Positions 1-12,095 of a stretch of DNA of 29,489 nt are shown in pieces. The position numbers and the translations under genes were made by a program. Position 1 is the stretch's first letter, and each line of letters starts with the position of its first letter. Source of the stretch: Haplosporangium gracile. Lineage: Eukaryota > Mortierellomycota > Mortierellomycetes > Mortierellales > Mortierellaceae. Location: NCBI GenBank assembly GCA_015499985.1, contig JAAAUF010000521.1, positions 1 through 29,489 on the forward strand, written 5' to 3'. The notes beneath the pieces were generated by a model, which worked only from the letters and a program-made list of their open reading frames with translations, ran no database searches and was not told the origin of the DNA.

Positions 1-1286
1 AAAAAAAGGTAAAGAGGAGGAAGAGAGGTTAGATATGGGTTATTACGCAACGCGTCGGAGAAATGAATGCTAGGCAAGTTCGCATATGATCCAAAAAAAT
101 CTACATGCCTGAAAAGTAAAAGGTCGAAGAACGCATATCAGGATAAATCCGGGTTGGGAAAGTGAGAAAGAGAGAGGAGGTAGACAACGAAACAGTGGTC
201 AAGCCTTGATTTGGGCCACGGCCCTTGTCAAATGGATCAAACGGGATAACGGGTCCGGGTACGCTTTGTGTGTCCACAACTTGGAGTCTATATCTTTAAA
301 AAACAGGGAAATAATACCTTAGAGAGAAAACGTTGCGTTCCATTGGTTTTCGTACATTACCTCCCCTGAGAATACAGAGCCCTTCTGCCCTTCTTTATCG
401 ATCTTTTGGGAACAGGGGCCTTTATTGTGCGTTATTATCTTTTTTTGTGTGATTATGCGCGCTCTTCAAAAGTAAACAGACCCCTTTTTACTCGTCGTAG
501 TCACTCCCTCCATTACTTGCCTTTTTTTTTCCTCCTAGGAAATCCAAACTAAATAGTTCGTCGTGACACAACACTTTACGCGTTGATGAATTTTGTGGAG
601 AAATAAAAGGAGTGGGTGGAAAATTAAAGGACTGGACGACCATCTGACCCCATTCCAAAAGGCAAAAAAGTCAAACGGGAATGCAGTATTTTAGAGGATG
701 TTCCGACCCGAACGACCATGCACGCGTGTCTGTATGCATATGTATGTGTCTGCGTTGCGTGATTTTTTTTTTCATAAATGAAACGTATTACACGACGAAG
801 GGTACCGGCTGGGTTAAGGGAGAATAGCTTACTGGCTGACTGGGTTGGGTGGTTAGGTGGGGCATGTGCTACATATATACCTCTCTTTGTTAATTTTTTA
901 CAGGGGTCACTTTAGAATGACATTGCAAAGAAAAATAAAAATGCTGTAAGCGGATAGCAAATAAGGGTGCAGCCGGGTGAAGGTGAGACCAACTGACGGA
1001 AGGAAAGGGTGAAATGGCTAACGAATTGATGCACGTTTACCTCTGTGAATGCCATGCACAGCAGGTGTACATGACTACACACTCACTAATAAGCACGTTT
1101 TCTATTTTTCTTTTTCTTTTTTTTCATCTAACCAAAAACAAAAGTAATAATAATGCGAGAGTGTGTGCATGTGTGTCAACAGAGACGATGGAATTTGAAC
1201 AGTCAGAAAGGAAATAGAGCAGAAAATAGAAAAAAGAGGCTGAAAGGCCATATTGCTTTTCTGCAAACCCATTGACCTGTGTAACA

Positions 1287-1310
1287 ATGATGATGATGAC
1301 GATGATGATG
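1287..1310. repeat. ATG/GAT trinucleotide tract
   Basis: Eight consecutive triplets of ATG type, with one ACG interruption. It is a simple-sequence tract in the gene desert with no coding context that I can support. Confidence 0.8.
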
Positions 1311-1586
1311 CCCCCCATGACGACGAAGACAGCGAGTAGAGGATGTCTGTCCCTCTTTAGGGAATCCTCCGGAGAGACTCACAGCCGTATTTTTGCACAT
1401 CTTACCTCCGCTCATTTGGGACCAAATTGTGCAATAGGGATCATTCACTTCCATTCGCGAAGAGCATTCAATTACAAAGATATGTCGTCGTCAATTACAA
1501 ACACACACATACACAGACCCAGGCACAGACATACACAAACAACAAGAATAGTCGAAATGCAAATACGTATCGTATATTAGCCCATT

Positions 1587-1621
1587 AGCTATCAGCTATT
1601 AGCTATTAGCTATTAGCTATT
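1587..1621. repeat. Heptamer tandem repeat (AGCTATT)x5
   Basis: Five head-to-tail copies of a 7-base unit. The first copy ends in C rather than T and the other four are identical. Each unit contains AGCT, so the array is a set of evenly spaced small palindromes. It is a minisatellite-like array in non-coding DNA, with no function evident. Confidence 0.9.
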
Positions 1622-4600
1622 ACTCTCGCCGTCGTCGTTGACTGTTCTGGGACCGCGGTACAAGGTACAAGGAAGGAGATCCCTGACCATCATTCCCCCG
1701 TCGTCCCCATCCCCCCGCAGTTTTTATTTTTAAGCAAAGGGCAGGGAGCACAATTTCGCCGTCGCGGCACGCAAACGCACGCACGGTACATACGTACATG
1801 ACGGTATGTAGGAATACATAGTACTTTTATTTGCTTTTATTTTTGAATGAACACGTTTTTTTTTATTATCTCTCCGCGCCTTGACCAAATTTTCTTCCTG
1901 ATATTAGAAAGTGGACGACGAGCTGCAGACCATCTGAAGGATAGTATAGAGATAAAATGCGAGAGAACGGGAAAAGGAGACTAAGGGACGGTGGGTCCAA
2001 AAGAACGAGAGAGAAGAAGGAGGTTGCAATTGACTGAGGGAAGAGAGAACGAGGTGTAAGAGAGGAAGAGAGAGGGTATGTACTCTTTGTCGGATATGCG
2101 AGTGGGTAGTTGCGAAAGTATCAGATTCAGGTCCCTCGCTCACCTGTGTCTCTTCTTCTTCCTGGCTGAACAAGCTCTCTATTTTTTTTCTCTGTTTATT
2201 TTCCTCAAATCCTGAAACAGTTTTGCAATATGAATAAACCTCCTGGATTATGCTCTCGCACTGCCTCCATATCACTCACATACCCATATCATCATAGTAC
2301 ATGCCCTATGCCCCATGTCCTATATTCCTCACAATTCTTAATTGCAATTGCAATTGCTTTGACTCTATCTAAGGGGAAGAGAGAGGCTTTGGCCCTTTGG
2401 GCTGTTTTTTTATTTTCTTTCTTGTTCGATTGACATAATAAAAAAGCTCTTTGGGTTGCGAGACCAGACCACCCTTGAGAGGATGAAGTACCATGATCGT
2501 ATCAGACAAAAACGCGTTATTTTATGCTTTGGAACATCTGATGCTCAGTCTTGGAGCTTGTTCTTTTTGTTGATGTTGTCATTATGGTTTAGCGGTTTTT
2601 TATAAAAGAGAAAAATATTTTAAAAATTGAATGAGGAAGGTTTTTTTTGAATGAATGTTAGAAGGTATGTCCAAAGGGTATCTATCATTCAACAAACAAA
2701 GGAACATACGATACGAGTGCATTGGGAAGTTCCATTGCTGTTGTTTGACAGTCAGTCGTTGAGTCGCTCTTCTTTGCTACTTGTTTGTTTCCTCATTTGT
2801 TGACAATTAAAAAAAGAAAAACGAAAGAGCTCTCTGTTTTTTGATAAACAGCTGACATTATCCTACATGCAATTTACCTATCCGTGCGACATTACCGCAA
2901 ATTGTTCGCACAATTTGGCTAATGAAGGCAAAGGACCAGCGAAAGTAAAAACAGTAGTGCATGTTATGTATGTACAAAGAGGAGGCTAGGACTAGGGGAA
3001 CACGGACTGTGTTTTTATTGCCGAGCACATGTGCGTGCAAGAATGGAAGGGAAGGGCGATAAATTTGGTGGCGATTGTTTCATTGCATTCGTTTCGTTTG
3101 CAAACAACCGAAAGTGCTATTCCCTTAGTCCGTTAGTCGAGATTATGAGGGAGGGAAGGACGGAAGGAGGGCGTGGGAGAGGACGCGATCGATGGTGGTA
3201 ACAAGTGAAGGGAATATTCGGAAAAGAAATGCATGGGCCCTCTCTTCCCCCTGTCTCTTCCTCCTGCTCTTCTCTCTTTCGACTTTCTCTAGCCTTTCTG
3301 TCTGCTCTACCACGCGAGAGATAAAAAAAATCAAATGAAATAAAAAAAAGAGATGAATAATGATAGGAAGAGGATATTATTAAGATGACGGTGTGGTGAA
3401 AGAGAGTATAACCTCGGCGAGTCTGACAAAGACAGAGGAGTGAGATGTCTATTTTTTCACTTGCCTTCATGCCCCTTCCTCTGCCTACTTTGTATGAGTT
3501 TAGTGCTCTCAGACGAAAAAGTAATAATATTTTTCCACGCGTCTGGGTAATCTGACACCAAGGGGGAGGAGCAATGGGAGCAAAGGGCTTGCTGCTAGAA
3601 ATAGACTTCCCTTCCCCTCTGGCTCTTCACTTGTTCGTTGTACCCTGCCTGTACCATAGCGCAGTTTATTGCAATTTGGCCCTTTCTCGGAATGTGGTCA
3701 AAACACTCTTTTTTGGTCTCCTTAGTTCGCACTCTACTTCATAATGATCACAATCTTCCTCCTCTCAATCCTCTCAATATTCTCTCTTTCTTGTTCTCTT
3801 TTGCTCTACAGTGTCAATGCTCAATTGAACAAACAAATGACCATAGCATTCGATACAGAGAACAGAAAAGAAGGAGGGCTCGGTCTTCTTATGAGTGATA
3901 CTTGCATCCAGTAGAAGAGCGGGGATAGTTAGTCGACAAATCTTATTGGATCGAAGGACTGACCACCAAAGCCAATGACTTTGTATTCCCCTGCCTTAAT
4001 TGTCCATTTTTTTGTTTATTTGTTTTCGTGTGCATGCTGAAGCAATGGATTCACCAGACATTGAAAAATACACATTATCTTGTGTCTGTGTGTGTTCTGA
4101 ATAGTGTTTGCAGGACATCTATCTTCTCCACAAAAAACCATAAGCGCTGATGCTTGTGCGGCGAGACCCATCCATCTATCTTTTACGCCGAGGAAAAAGA
4201 TAATTGCCAATGCTTCCTTTATTTGCTTCTGCATAGCATGGTGGCGTGAGGGCTGTTGTAGATATAGACACCATAAATTGACAAGGGCACTGTTCATCAA
4301 GAACGAAAAAACAACAAACCATTGTGCAATGGAAATACGGCAACTAGGTCTCTCCCTTACATCCATCGGAGGAGGCGACAAAGTACGGATGAAAAATGAC
4401 TGTGAGAGAGTAGAGAGCTATTTTCCTAATCAAGCCACTCACCTACACTTTTTTATTTTTTTTTTATTTCAACGACAAACAAAAAAGAAAACCGCCGCTT
4501 CGCCGTTGAGGATGTCCTATCCTTCACTTTTACTCGACAGGTGCTCGCTTCCCCTTATTTTATTTTTCATCAACAGCGCCCACCTGCAACGCTTCGCTTG

Positions 4601-7600
4601 CTCACAGTGCTGCGTCGTAAAAAAGAAAGGTGCTGTTAAGGGCAAGAAAATTGACAGCGAAAAGAGGGGCCGAGAGAGTCGCTGTTTTTGAAAAGAGAGC
4701 AAGTATCTCGTTGGCGAGGGGCCTAGATAAAGTAAGATTTCACTCTTCCTCGAGAGATTGAAAATGACAACAAGGACGCGGATGTTGCGGATGTTGGAGT
4801 GTAAGTTCTAAGCTAGGCTACTACGATCCTTTTTTTGCGCACAATGCGGGAAGTGAGGAATCTGCAGGGTTCTCTTCCTACTACTACCTTTCGTCAGACT
4901 CCCTTTTACGTATCGCCTTTTCCTATCCAACCCACCTGTTCAGGACAACCAAATCTGAAATAAACTCATAACCATCTTTATTTTTTTACTTTTTGAGGAG
5001 AGAAGTGAGAACATGACACCCAGTTGTAAAATGGCGATTAAGCTAGAGACATGAACTCTTTCTAATTGATCGGGTGTTGCATACGTGGTTAGAGCCAACT
5101 ACCACTCTCTCAACTCTTCCTTTCCTTCCTCTTCCTATCCCTATCCTACAACCCTTGGCTGGCACACGATTTATCGTGTCTACATTTTGCCGGAATGATA
5201 AAAGGGCGGTTGTGTTTGAGTTTTCATAAAATATAGGTCATTTATCCCTTCACCCACTCTCTACTCCTTGTCGCAAACTTCCGAAGGAACTCAAGCGGGT
5301 GAAAAACACGGTGAGAAGTACCATTCTTTTAGAAAAAAGGAGAAACGAAAAGAGGACAGCGTAGAAAAGGAGCCACCTCCTTCAACTTAACCGCGTAAAC
5401 CTTCCCTCATTTTGTCTTTTCTAAGAGCAATAGCCTTTTTCTAGCAGCTCGGGGTTGATTCAAGGGAAACAGGGGTCGAGAACCGGGGAAAACCTTCAAC
5501 AAAATACGGTATCTTTGCCCTTTCAACTCTACTTTTACGATTGAGACATTGGACCCGTATGTCTATGTTACTATTTGCCCTGTTTTTCAGATCCAGAGAG
5601 ACATTTTTTTTTAGGGCGAGTTTGGCGAATCGTAAATGCCCCTTTTTTTTAGCTGTAGCCAGTGCTCAAAAGGTTGACTTGAGAAGGGGCAAACACCCAG
5701 TCATGAACATCAGGGCAAGAGGAGAAAGAAGAGCAGGGTGCAAGATAGATACATTGACGAAAGACATATCCAACAAAGGAGAAGAAGGGTTGGCTTTTTC
5801 TATTTAGTGCTATCTTCTTCCTATGTCTCTTTGGTTGTGTGTCTGACCACAACCGACCATCATCATCATCGAATTGTTTGTTGTGTAGGAATGTCAAAGC
5901 AACAAAAAAATTGTCCGTGGAATGTCCGATGGCTACGAGCTTGTTCTTGGCTGTTGTGTTGTGATCTACATCCACCTTCCATCTTCTTTTCCTTCCTTCT
6001 TGTGCTTCTTTCCAACCGGTCAGCAGCTTGACATTTGGATATGATCAGCTTCGCTGTTTTATCTTTCCGCAATGGACTAGAACGATCACTTCCAGCCTCC
6101 TATCATCAATTGACCTCGCCAAGGAGTACCTTTCTTCTTGTGAACAGGGGCACCAGGGTTCTCTTTCCTTGCTTTTCGTTGTCTCGGAAAGTTTTATCCA
6201 TCCAGGGAACTGAATGAACAAGTAAGAGAGGAGGATGTGCTGTACAAATGTCTCGACTTCTTTTTTTTTGTAAACACTTTATGATGCCGAAGAATGCACA
6301 CGCCCTTCCTCTACCTTCGTCTTGTTTTGTTTCGTTTGTTGTTGTCGTAGATGTGATAACGGACATGAAAACACGCCAAACAACCACAGCTTACAAACCG
6401 CATACTACTACAAGAGAAAAGGAATCGACCTTCACTCCGTATTTTTTTTTCGTCGTTCTTCTCCACAGTTGTGTGGAATTTCATTTTTTTCACTGCGTAC
6501 GTTCAATTCCTTTTCTAGGAATTTCCAGGAACAAAGTGGAGGCATTAATTGAGCAGGAGAGAGAAAGTGAGAGAGATACGAGTGTGGAGGATGGTCTCGA
6601 CTTTTGGCTTTTGCGTTGGCCTCTGGGTTCGGCATAAAAGGGGGACGGGGTGAATATTATAGCTTTCATTCATGTAGCTGTGGTCGCTCTTTTGTGTTCT
6701 TTTTTTCATGTGGGCCATCCTAAACACACATCCATGTAAAGAGGATGCCTTCAAAAAATAACAAAGGCGGTCTCATTGTTGCCGTACAAGCTGCGACGCC
6801 CGACCCACTTTTGTGTTGAGCATACTCTTGCGTAAGGTGAGAAAGAACACACAGAATATAAATATAACACCCAAGAGGAAAAACGTGTAACATTGTTGAA
6901 AGAGATAGAGAAAAGATAGGACCATCCCTTCGTGCAAAGAAAGGACGAATGAAGGCAAAGAAAGAAAGACAACGAGAAAAAAGAAATTTTGTGTGTCACA
7001 CACATAATTATTGTGCCTCCACAACGGCCCCTTCATTTTTTATCTCATTCCTCACTCACTCATGAACGTGCTTTCTCTCTCTTCCCCCGTGCTAGTCTTC
7101 TTATGCTATTCAGCTGCCTTCTCTGAAATCTGGGGAGAAAGTGTAACAAGAAAGCCATAAGCTAACGAACTAACCGCCATTAGCGCCTGTCTAACTAACT
7201 AGCCACCACAAACGTGCTCAATAAAAAACCAAAATCCAGAATCCAAAAAAAAATTCATTATAATAGAAAAGCTACCACATGTGCGTTTTCTTTCCCATTC
7301 CCTTGTCACTCGATCCTCCCTCTTAAGACGATGGCAAGAGATGGGGGGGAGGGGTTTTGAAGAAGTCATATCCTTAGAAATAAGACCTTCGCGACCCAGT
7401 TGTAAATATATCGAGATCTGTAAAAAAGGAGGTATCGTATGGTCTTTAGGGTACTGTGTTAGGTGCGATTGTTTTTGACCGGGTTTTTTCTCCTTCATAT
7501 GTGATCAAAGCACACGCAAACACATTCAGAACATGCACCTCATACATCAGGTAGGAAGAGACAGCAGACACATTTTGACTTCGCATCCGGCGCAAGCTAA

Positions 7601-8260
7601 TTAGTACGCGTTTTCCTGAAACGTATCAACAGGAGATAGGAATATCCGTGCTGGAACTCCTAGACCGCACTAGAAGTATCAGAAAACAAGGGGATGTAAC
7701 AAAAAGAGAAATATGAAAACGTATCCACACAATCATAACACATGCAACGGTAAATCGTTCATTTTCGCATCTTCGTTCTCAAATGGAGTTGGAACCATGA
7801 ATTACCATGAATTTCATGAAAGTGTTAGAATGAGCATAGTAAACAAATAAACATTAAGAACCCAGGATTATCGCATGCATGAATCGGATGGAGATTTTTT
7901 TGGTCATTTATGTCCTGGCTGGCTGTGGCTGTTGTTGGAGAACTAGCACCCAGCAGTGAGTTAAAGCCTGGTTGAGTTGTGAGTTCAGTTGAAATATTGG
8001 CGGCCGACTTCTTCATGCCCTCTGAGGGTCGGAGAGAGCGAAAGAAATGAGAACGAACTGAAAATATGTCCTATTTTTTTTTTACTAGGGGCAGAGGAAG
8101 GACGAGCTGAGGGAGGTTGAAGATTCAATTGAATAGGAATGAGGGAATGAGTATGGGAGGATCTTGTAGTCTATTGAGTCCGTATCAAGGAGGAAGAAGT
8201 ATCCTTTGAAGGTACCCCCCGTCCGCTCTGATTGGATGACCTTTTCTGCAATATTCAATA

Positions 8261-8284
8261 GAGAGAGAGAGAGAGAGAGAGAGG
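8261..8284. repeat. (GA)n microsatellite
   Basis: An uninterrupted GA dinucleotide run of about 12 units, located about 310 bp upstream of the TATA box at 8592. It lies inside a purine-rich stretch (+ strand) that ends where the pyrimidine-rich leader begins. Confidence 0.95.
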
Positions 8285-8444
8285 GAGGTCTTGTTACTTT
8301 CAAATAAGGAGATATTCAATCGAGGCCATTCAATTACAAGATTGATGTTGAAAAAATAAATAGAAAATATAGCGGTATTGAATCGCTTATTCAGAGAGGA
8401 GAGGAAGTGAGCTGAGGCAGAAATGAGAGAGGGAAAGGGAGGGG

Positions 8445-8505
8445 CCAACAACACACAACAGACAAACAACAACAACAGACAACAGGCAACAGCAACAACA
8501 AAAAA
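8445..8505. repeat. CAA-rich tract
   Basis: An imperfect CAA/ACA-rich sequence of about 60 bp, interrupted by CAG and GGC. It lies about 90 bp upstream of the putative TATA box. It could be read as Gln/Thr codons, but no longer coding frame surrounds it. Confidence 0.8.
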
Positions 8506-8591
8506 GCAATTGCAAAGGGCAGCTGGTTGCTTGCTCACAAGAACCTCGATCCCCTCCTCAAAACTGTCAGCCCTCTCTTGACCGATTTTCC

Positions 8592-8602
8592 TATATAAAA
8601 GG
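8592..8602 (+). promoter_or_regulatory. TATA box, putative promoter of the zinc-finger gene
   Basis: TATATAAAAGG is a near-perfect TATA element. Strand composition switches here: upstream DNA is purine/A-rich on the + strand, while from about 8640 onward the + strand is C/T-rich and poor in G, as in the leaders of the other genes in this window. Initiation about 25-35 bp downstream (around 8620-8635) is the natural inference. The first ATG after it, at 8628, opens a 206-codon frame of low-complexity composition that I treat as leader sequence. Confidence 0.6.
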
Positions 8603-10041
8603 ACGCAATCAAGCACCACCCAAGAAAATGGGAGAAGAGAAGAGGAATACGGAATCACCATTTCTTTCTTATTTTTTTACACTTTTACACACTCTTACTA
8701 CTACCACTACCTTAACTACTTACTTCTACTTACTACCACGACTACCCTTCTTCATCTACAACACATACATACACATACAGATCCTTCAGCATCCACACCT
8801 ACATCCTTCCACACAAAATCGCATTTTCCTAGTCGGCCTTTCTACACTTGCATACACACACATACAGAATCTGATTCGATCCATCCATCCCCATTTACGA
8901 CCTATAGTCCTATCATCTATAATTGACTGGCCTCTGCTGTCCTCAATTTTTATTGCCACCTCTATCCTCACGTCCAAGCATTTTTCTTTTTCTTTCTCAC
9001 TCCCAACAAAGACGTTACTTTTCTTTATCGGTCACGATCGATTGCGCTCTCTCTTCTCGTTCACTCATTTTTCATTTGGCCAATTACCGCCAATCTCGAT
9101 CCTCTCTTTCCTCTTTTTTTTCAATTCCGTTGGAACCTGCACCAAACAGCTGCCTCTTCCTCCCCTCTCGATCGCACATACATCATCTCCCTCCAAAAGA
9201 CCACGAGCAAGAACCAGCCAACCAGTTCTTAAAACAAAAGGTCAGTAAAATAAGTATATCAAAGACCCCTTTTGTCCTTTGTTCCCCTTGTCGGCCAAGC
9301 GGCCACGCGCTCATCTATCTTAACGGTCGCTCGTCATTGCTTGTCGTTCACTTCACTTTCTTCTTTCCCCTCTCCCTTCCCCAGTTCTACCCCCTCGTTT
9401 TTTTTTCTCTTTTGCTTTTTGAATGATTTTGGTGGCTAAATATTTTTTCTTTGCTTGTGTTGTGTGTATTTGTTTTTGTTGTGTTTGCACAATTATGTCT
9501 TGGCCTCTGTCTGTGTGCCTGCATGGTTTGGACTGACTTTTTTGACGAACAGACAGACAGACGAGTCAGCCAGTCAGTCAGTTGTTGTGTCGAGTCTGTG
9601 TTCTGTGTGCTATTTGTATATATGTGGGAGCCCTTTTCTCTTTCTCTCTGTCCGTTGTCTTTGTTGTCATCCTGCTGCAGCACCGTCTCCTAACAAACAA
9701 ACTTTCTTTCTGCTCCCTCTCTTTCCTTTTCCTCCTCTTCTTTTTTTTTCCCCTCCCTTTTCTTTCTTTCTTTCTTCCCTCTTTCTATTTTTCTTCCGTT
9801 TGCTCGCCTTGTTCGGCCACTTGTCATTCCTCCTTCTTGACTTCCCCCTGACACAACCAATTCTTTCCTTCCTTCCTCCTCCCCTGTCATCCCACACTTT
9901 GTTCCCGATGCAGATTGCCTCGTCTTCCCCTATTCCTTGACATTTATTTTTTTTTTACCCTCACGACCATCCCACCCACACAATCCACCCCTATTCCCAG
10001 CTACTTTACCTTAGCAGTACATATATTTAATTCCCTCGGCC
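8603..10041 (+). other. Pyrimidine-rich, G-poor 5' leader of the zinc-finger gene
   Basis: About 1.4 kb between the TATA box and the start codon at 10042. It is dominated by C and T with CACATACA-type runs. A more G/T-rich island at about 9425-9620 could mark a 5'-UTR intron, with a candidate donor GTCAGT at 9241 and an acceptor CAG at about 9680; this is speculative. Several upstream ATGs occur, including one at 8628 opening a 206-codon frame. The encoded residues mirror the base composition (Ser, Leu, Phe, Thr, Pro, His), so I do not call a protein. Confidence 0.5.
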
Positions 10042-12060
10042 ATGCATTCCAACAACACCCAGGTCCAGGTTCAAATCCCTGCCTATTACTCCCTCGGATC
10101 TGTCGCCATCAACGGTGATCTTGGTTTCAGCGGCGGCGGAAGCACATCCTTCGACCACAACCAGAGCACCCACAGTACCGCCAGTGCCACCACCACCCTC
10201 CACCCCTACAACTTCCCCAGCAATTCTGTCACAAGTCAGTTCCACCCCCAATCCCATCACAACCACCACCACGTTGCTGCTCAACAGCAACAACAACAAC
10301 AACAGCAAACTCCTGCCTACTCTCAGTCCTATACTTCTTCTCAGCACTCAAGCAACAACAACAACAGCAACAACGACAACAATGCGCCTTCGAGCCACGG
10401 ATACCAGACTGATCTGCAAAAGCCCCTTGTCCAGCACCACGTCAACATTGAGCAGTCCCCTCACCAGGCCCTTGACGAGAACTTGATGACGCCTCTCATC
10501 AACCGTCAGCTCAACAACCAGCACTCTAGCAACTACCACGCCCCCTACAACTACCACAACAACCACCACAACAACCATAGCTCATCCAAGCAGCAGCAGC
10601 AACAACAGCTTCGCTCGCCTACGTCGACACCTGCACCCACAACGGCTTCGACCTTGACCACGGTCTCTTCGGCCTCCACACCTTCGCTCTCTTCCTCTTC
10701 AACATTGCAGAGTAACCAGGATTATTCATATACGGCCGATAGCAACAACCGTCAGACCTCACCCATTTCGACTGCTTCCCCCGCTTCATCGACTGCTACC
10801 TCGAACTCGTTCCACATCCCAGCGTCTCCCGACCAATTGACCATTGGCTCCGCCGGACTGACCCAGGCCATGTCCACATGGACACCCAGCAATGGTAATA
10901 CGTCGGACCTCTTTTTTTTTCTTGTATTATGCTCAATGTATGACCCCTATGGTTTTACTTTTGGTTTCTTGTTTGCTCTCGCTCCCCAGTGCCTCTCGCT
11001 CCCCCTGCTTCCCTTGCTCTCCCTCCCTTCCCTTTTCCCACTCTCTTACATACGGATCCCCTAAAATACAACGAGGGCTCTCTTTCACCCTTTCTCTCCA
11101 GTTTCTCGCTCTTGCGGCTCTTGGGCTTAAAAGGGTTGGCTATAATGTGCTCCCTGCACGAAATCTCACCATCATTCTGCATATCTCGTATCGTCCGTTT
11201 GGCATATTCTGTATACAAAATAGGCTCAATGAACCAGCAGCAAGAGTCGGCCCACTCTGGCTCTGCTTCTTCATCTTCTGCTGCACGCGAGTACGTCTCG
11301 CTTGGATATAATGATTCTCCCAAATCGGCTCGGTCGCCCTACTACCACCAGCAGCAAGGTTCGCCTCTCTATAGGTAAGCAGCCAAAAAGTATCACTCCT
11401 TCTATTCCTTCCTCTTCTTCAAAACCGACCGAGCGTCTCTCTCGCCCTAGTTCATTTAAGACTTTTTTTGTTATCGTGTGCGTTGTACATGAAACAGATC
11501 GTTCAAAGTAGCAGTGAATGATACCCTTTAGAGAAGTGAGCCCCCCCCCCCCTTTTTTTTTGCCTCTTCAATTGCGCCTTGACAATGACTCTTTGACAGA
11601 TAGATAAGTCTTTTGACAATGTCTCTCGTTCGTTGTTGTATAAGACATTTGTGCTATGGTTGCCGATCAATTTTTTTTTTCCCTTTTGGCCTCTTTGAAA
11701 GGCTGACCTTGAATGGATATACTGTCTCGAACTCTCTTTCTACTCTCTTTTTCGCTAATATTATGCCTTCCCCCTTTTTTCACTTTTTTTTGTTATCATT
11801 CTAGTCAACAAGAACAGCAGCAGGCATGGGTTGCCAGCATGTCTGCCGACGACTTTTCTCAGCAAGAGATTCTTGGTAAGTTATTTGTCCTCTATTTTTT
11901 TTATAGTTTTATCTGGTTATGTACAAGTGCAATTGGGAGTAAGGATATACCCCAGGTGACATGTGGGAGAAGGGATTGTCCAGGGTGTGGTTCGACTGTT
12001 GCACAAAGTTAGTTTTTTGTTGTTTGCCTTGTCTGTCTTCAAATGGCGCACAAAGGCGGC

Positions 12061-12095
<35 letters not shown>

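Larger units (their letters stand above)
1..8591. other. Long gene-poor intergenic region
   Basis: I find no credible protein-coding gene here on either strand. The open frames are short, the longest being 195 codons at 4104-4691 (+). They have no recognisable domain, no run of splice-linked frames and no consistent third-position bias. No tRNA B-box or known small RNA motif was seen by eye. The stretch holds scattered poly-T/poly-A runs, a heptamer tandem repeat (1587-1621), an ATG/GAT tract (1287-1310), a short ATTGCA repeat (2341-2357), a CAA-rich tract (8445-8505) and a GA microsatellite (8261-8284). It most likely serves as upstream regulatory DNA for the zinc-finger gene at 10042, or hides non-coding transcripts. 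Absence of genes is judged by eye only. Confidence 0.6.

Noticed and set aside
4104..4691. A 195-codon + strand open frame, the longest in the desert
   Set aside because: No recognisable motif, Lys/Phe runs from poly-A/T tracts, and no flanking splice-compatible frames.
7825..8016. A 63-codon minus-strand frame with fairly protein-like composition
   Set aside because: Too short to support, with no domain and no clear promoter. It cannot be distinguished from chance.
8628..9248. A 206-codon + strand frame right after the TATA box
   Set aside because: Its residues reflect C/T- and CA-rich leader sequence, with no domain and no codon bias. It is treated as leader, with the upstream-frame possibility noted among the findings.
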